Below are positions 63,183 to 64,000 of a stretch of 64,000 nucleotides of DNA, piece by piece. The stretch is from Sipunculus nudus (Eukaryota; Annelida; Sipuncula; Golfingiida; Sipunculidae). Position 1 is the first letter of the stretch; each line of letters opens with the position of its first letter. The DNA is taken from the NCBI GenBank assembly GCA_026874595.1, contig CM049317.1, positions 33,408,901 to 33,472,900 of the forward strand. The letters are read 5' to 3'. Below the pieces are notes generated by a model that ran no database searches, was not told where the DNA came from, and was given only the letters and a program-made list of their open reading frames with translations. The position numbers and the translations under genes are program-made.

Positions 63183-64000
63183 TATTGCTTGCCGGAAATC
63201 TTCGATTTCGGCAAGCATATTGCTCAGTTGCGTATGTCTGTTTGTCTGTTTGTTGCTTGCCGGAATCAAAGATTTCGGCAAGCATATTACTCAGTTGCGT
63301 ATGTCTGTTTGTTGCTTGCCGGAAATCTTCGATTTTCGCAAGCTGGTTGGTCAGTCGCGGATGTCTGTTTGTCTGTTTGTTGCTTGCCGGAATCAGAGAT
63401 TTCGACAAGTATGTTGATCAGTTCCGTTTGTTTGTTTGTCTGTATGTCCCCGCTCTACAGGCCACAATTTTGCACCAATCGTCCTGAAACTTATAGATAG
63501 AGTGTATAATCGGTTCTTCTCGGAGCCTATTGTTTTTGGTCATGATCGGTCAAGGGTCAAGGTCAGGGTCACCAAAAAGCTCAAAAACGGTTTTTTCTTC
63601 ATACCTTCGTCAAAAAGAGCCGTAGGCACCTAATCGATAGCCCGTTTTATTTGCCACTGCATGGCCACTTCCAACACTGCAAAATTGCCTCATTTCGCTG
63701 TTACCATGGTTACGCAATTTTGGGGAGAAATCATGGAATTTCGTGATATTTTTCAAATTTGCAGCAATTTTACTGATTCTGAGATATTTTATGTAACATA
63801 AGAATATCTCGAAACGGGTTTTTCAGATTTTGGAAATGGCCGCCAGGGGGCGTTGCAGAAGAAAAAAAATGAACATTTGTTTTGGTGCTATACCTCCAGA
63901 ACTATTAAACATTGGGCCATTTCCATCACAGCACCTTAAACTAGGGTCCATGGGCTTATTTTTGCGCATAGGTGCCAAAGTGCGCTATTGCCAGATTTCT
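63183..64000. repeat. Hairpin-headed dispersed repeat, copy B (runs off the window)
   Basis: Uninterrupted relative of copy A; 63700-64000 is nearly identical to 61965-62275, including GGCCGCCAGGGGGCG. Begins with four hairpins in tandem. Open frames of 100-190 codons at 62919-63500 arise from these repeats on both strands and are not supported as genes. Confidence 0.8.
63187..63410. repeat. Tandem array of four GCTTGCCGG hairpins
   Basis: Hairpins at 63187-63216, 63255-63283, 63314-63343 and 63382-63410, each GCTTGCCGGAAATC or GCTTGCCGGAATC facing GATTTCGGCAAGC with a 2-4 base loop, separated by TCAGTTGCGTATGTCTGTTT. Spacing is 68, 59 and 68 bp. Copy A of the repeat has one full and one half hairpin. 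Confidence 0.88.

Noticed and set aside
62919-63500. Long overlapping ORFs (up to 193 codons) on both strands
   Set aside because: They are built from the GCTTGCCGG hairpin repeats, and overlapping frames are equally open.

Overview
This looks like nuclear DNA of an invertebrate animal, most likely a bivalve mollusc. It is AT-rich and intron-rich, with C-type lectin-like (CTLD) genes split by phase-1 introns. It also carries many (AT)n microsatellites and dispersed repeats whose ends (CCCATGGG palindrome at one end, AGCTCAGCTGA at the other; long GGTCAAAGGTCAAGGTCAC stretches) I associate with bivalve genomes. The species assignment is inference; nothing in the window names it. There are no bacterial operons, rRNA genes or CRISPR arrays.

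0-13 kb (+ strand) holds a small family of secreted lectins. An intact four-exon gene lies at 4641-6529 (signal peptide, N-terminal Trp-rich domain, CTLD with EPN and WND calcium-site motifs). A duplicated pseudogene precedes it (118-1431, 5' end outside the window) and a more diverged pseudogene follows (11221-12723). The first two sit in a ~3.8 kb segmental duplication; a later, nearly identical 1,486-bp tandem duplication lies downstream.

13.6-20 kb is transposon debris: a solo LTR with a target duplication, a decayed Penelope-like GIY-YIG endonuclease invaded by an (AT)n array, two tRNA-type SINEs and a long dispersed repeat.

20.8-29.4 kb (- strand) is the most informative gene: an eight-exon type I receptor with signal peptide, two CTLDs lacking calcium-site motifs, a Ser/Thr stalk, one transmembrane helix and a ~260-residue tail with two consensus ITIMs and several other tyrosine motifs. 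Its first intron contains a deleted LTR retrotransposon with a tRNA-Pro-type primer site. A paralogous tail exon lies at 37838-38350 (- strand). Directly upstream of its splice acceptor is a 187-bp satellite arranged partly as a three-monomer higher-order repeat.

31-46 kb contains a TA-flanked Tigger-like element, small inverted-repeat elements, an unassigned ORF, a possible cysteine-rich two-exon gene (36.4-36.95 kb, -) and dispersed repeats. 46.9-48.4 kb resembles a promoter and first exon. 50-64 kb is nearly all repeats: an element with exact 180-bp tandem units, nested CCCATGGG-ended repeats, a 2.06-kb element with 25-bp inverted ends, and a repeat family bearing tandem hairpins.

Together the window reads as part of an immune-type lectin cluster: secreted calcium-type lectins next to membrane CTLD receptors with inhibitory or adaptor-type tyrosine tails, evolving by duplication and decay in a repeat-dense region. 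Splice models come from GT/AG signals and phase agreement only and have no transcript support.
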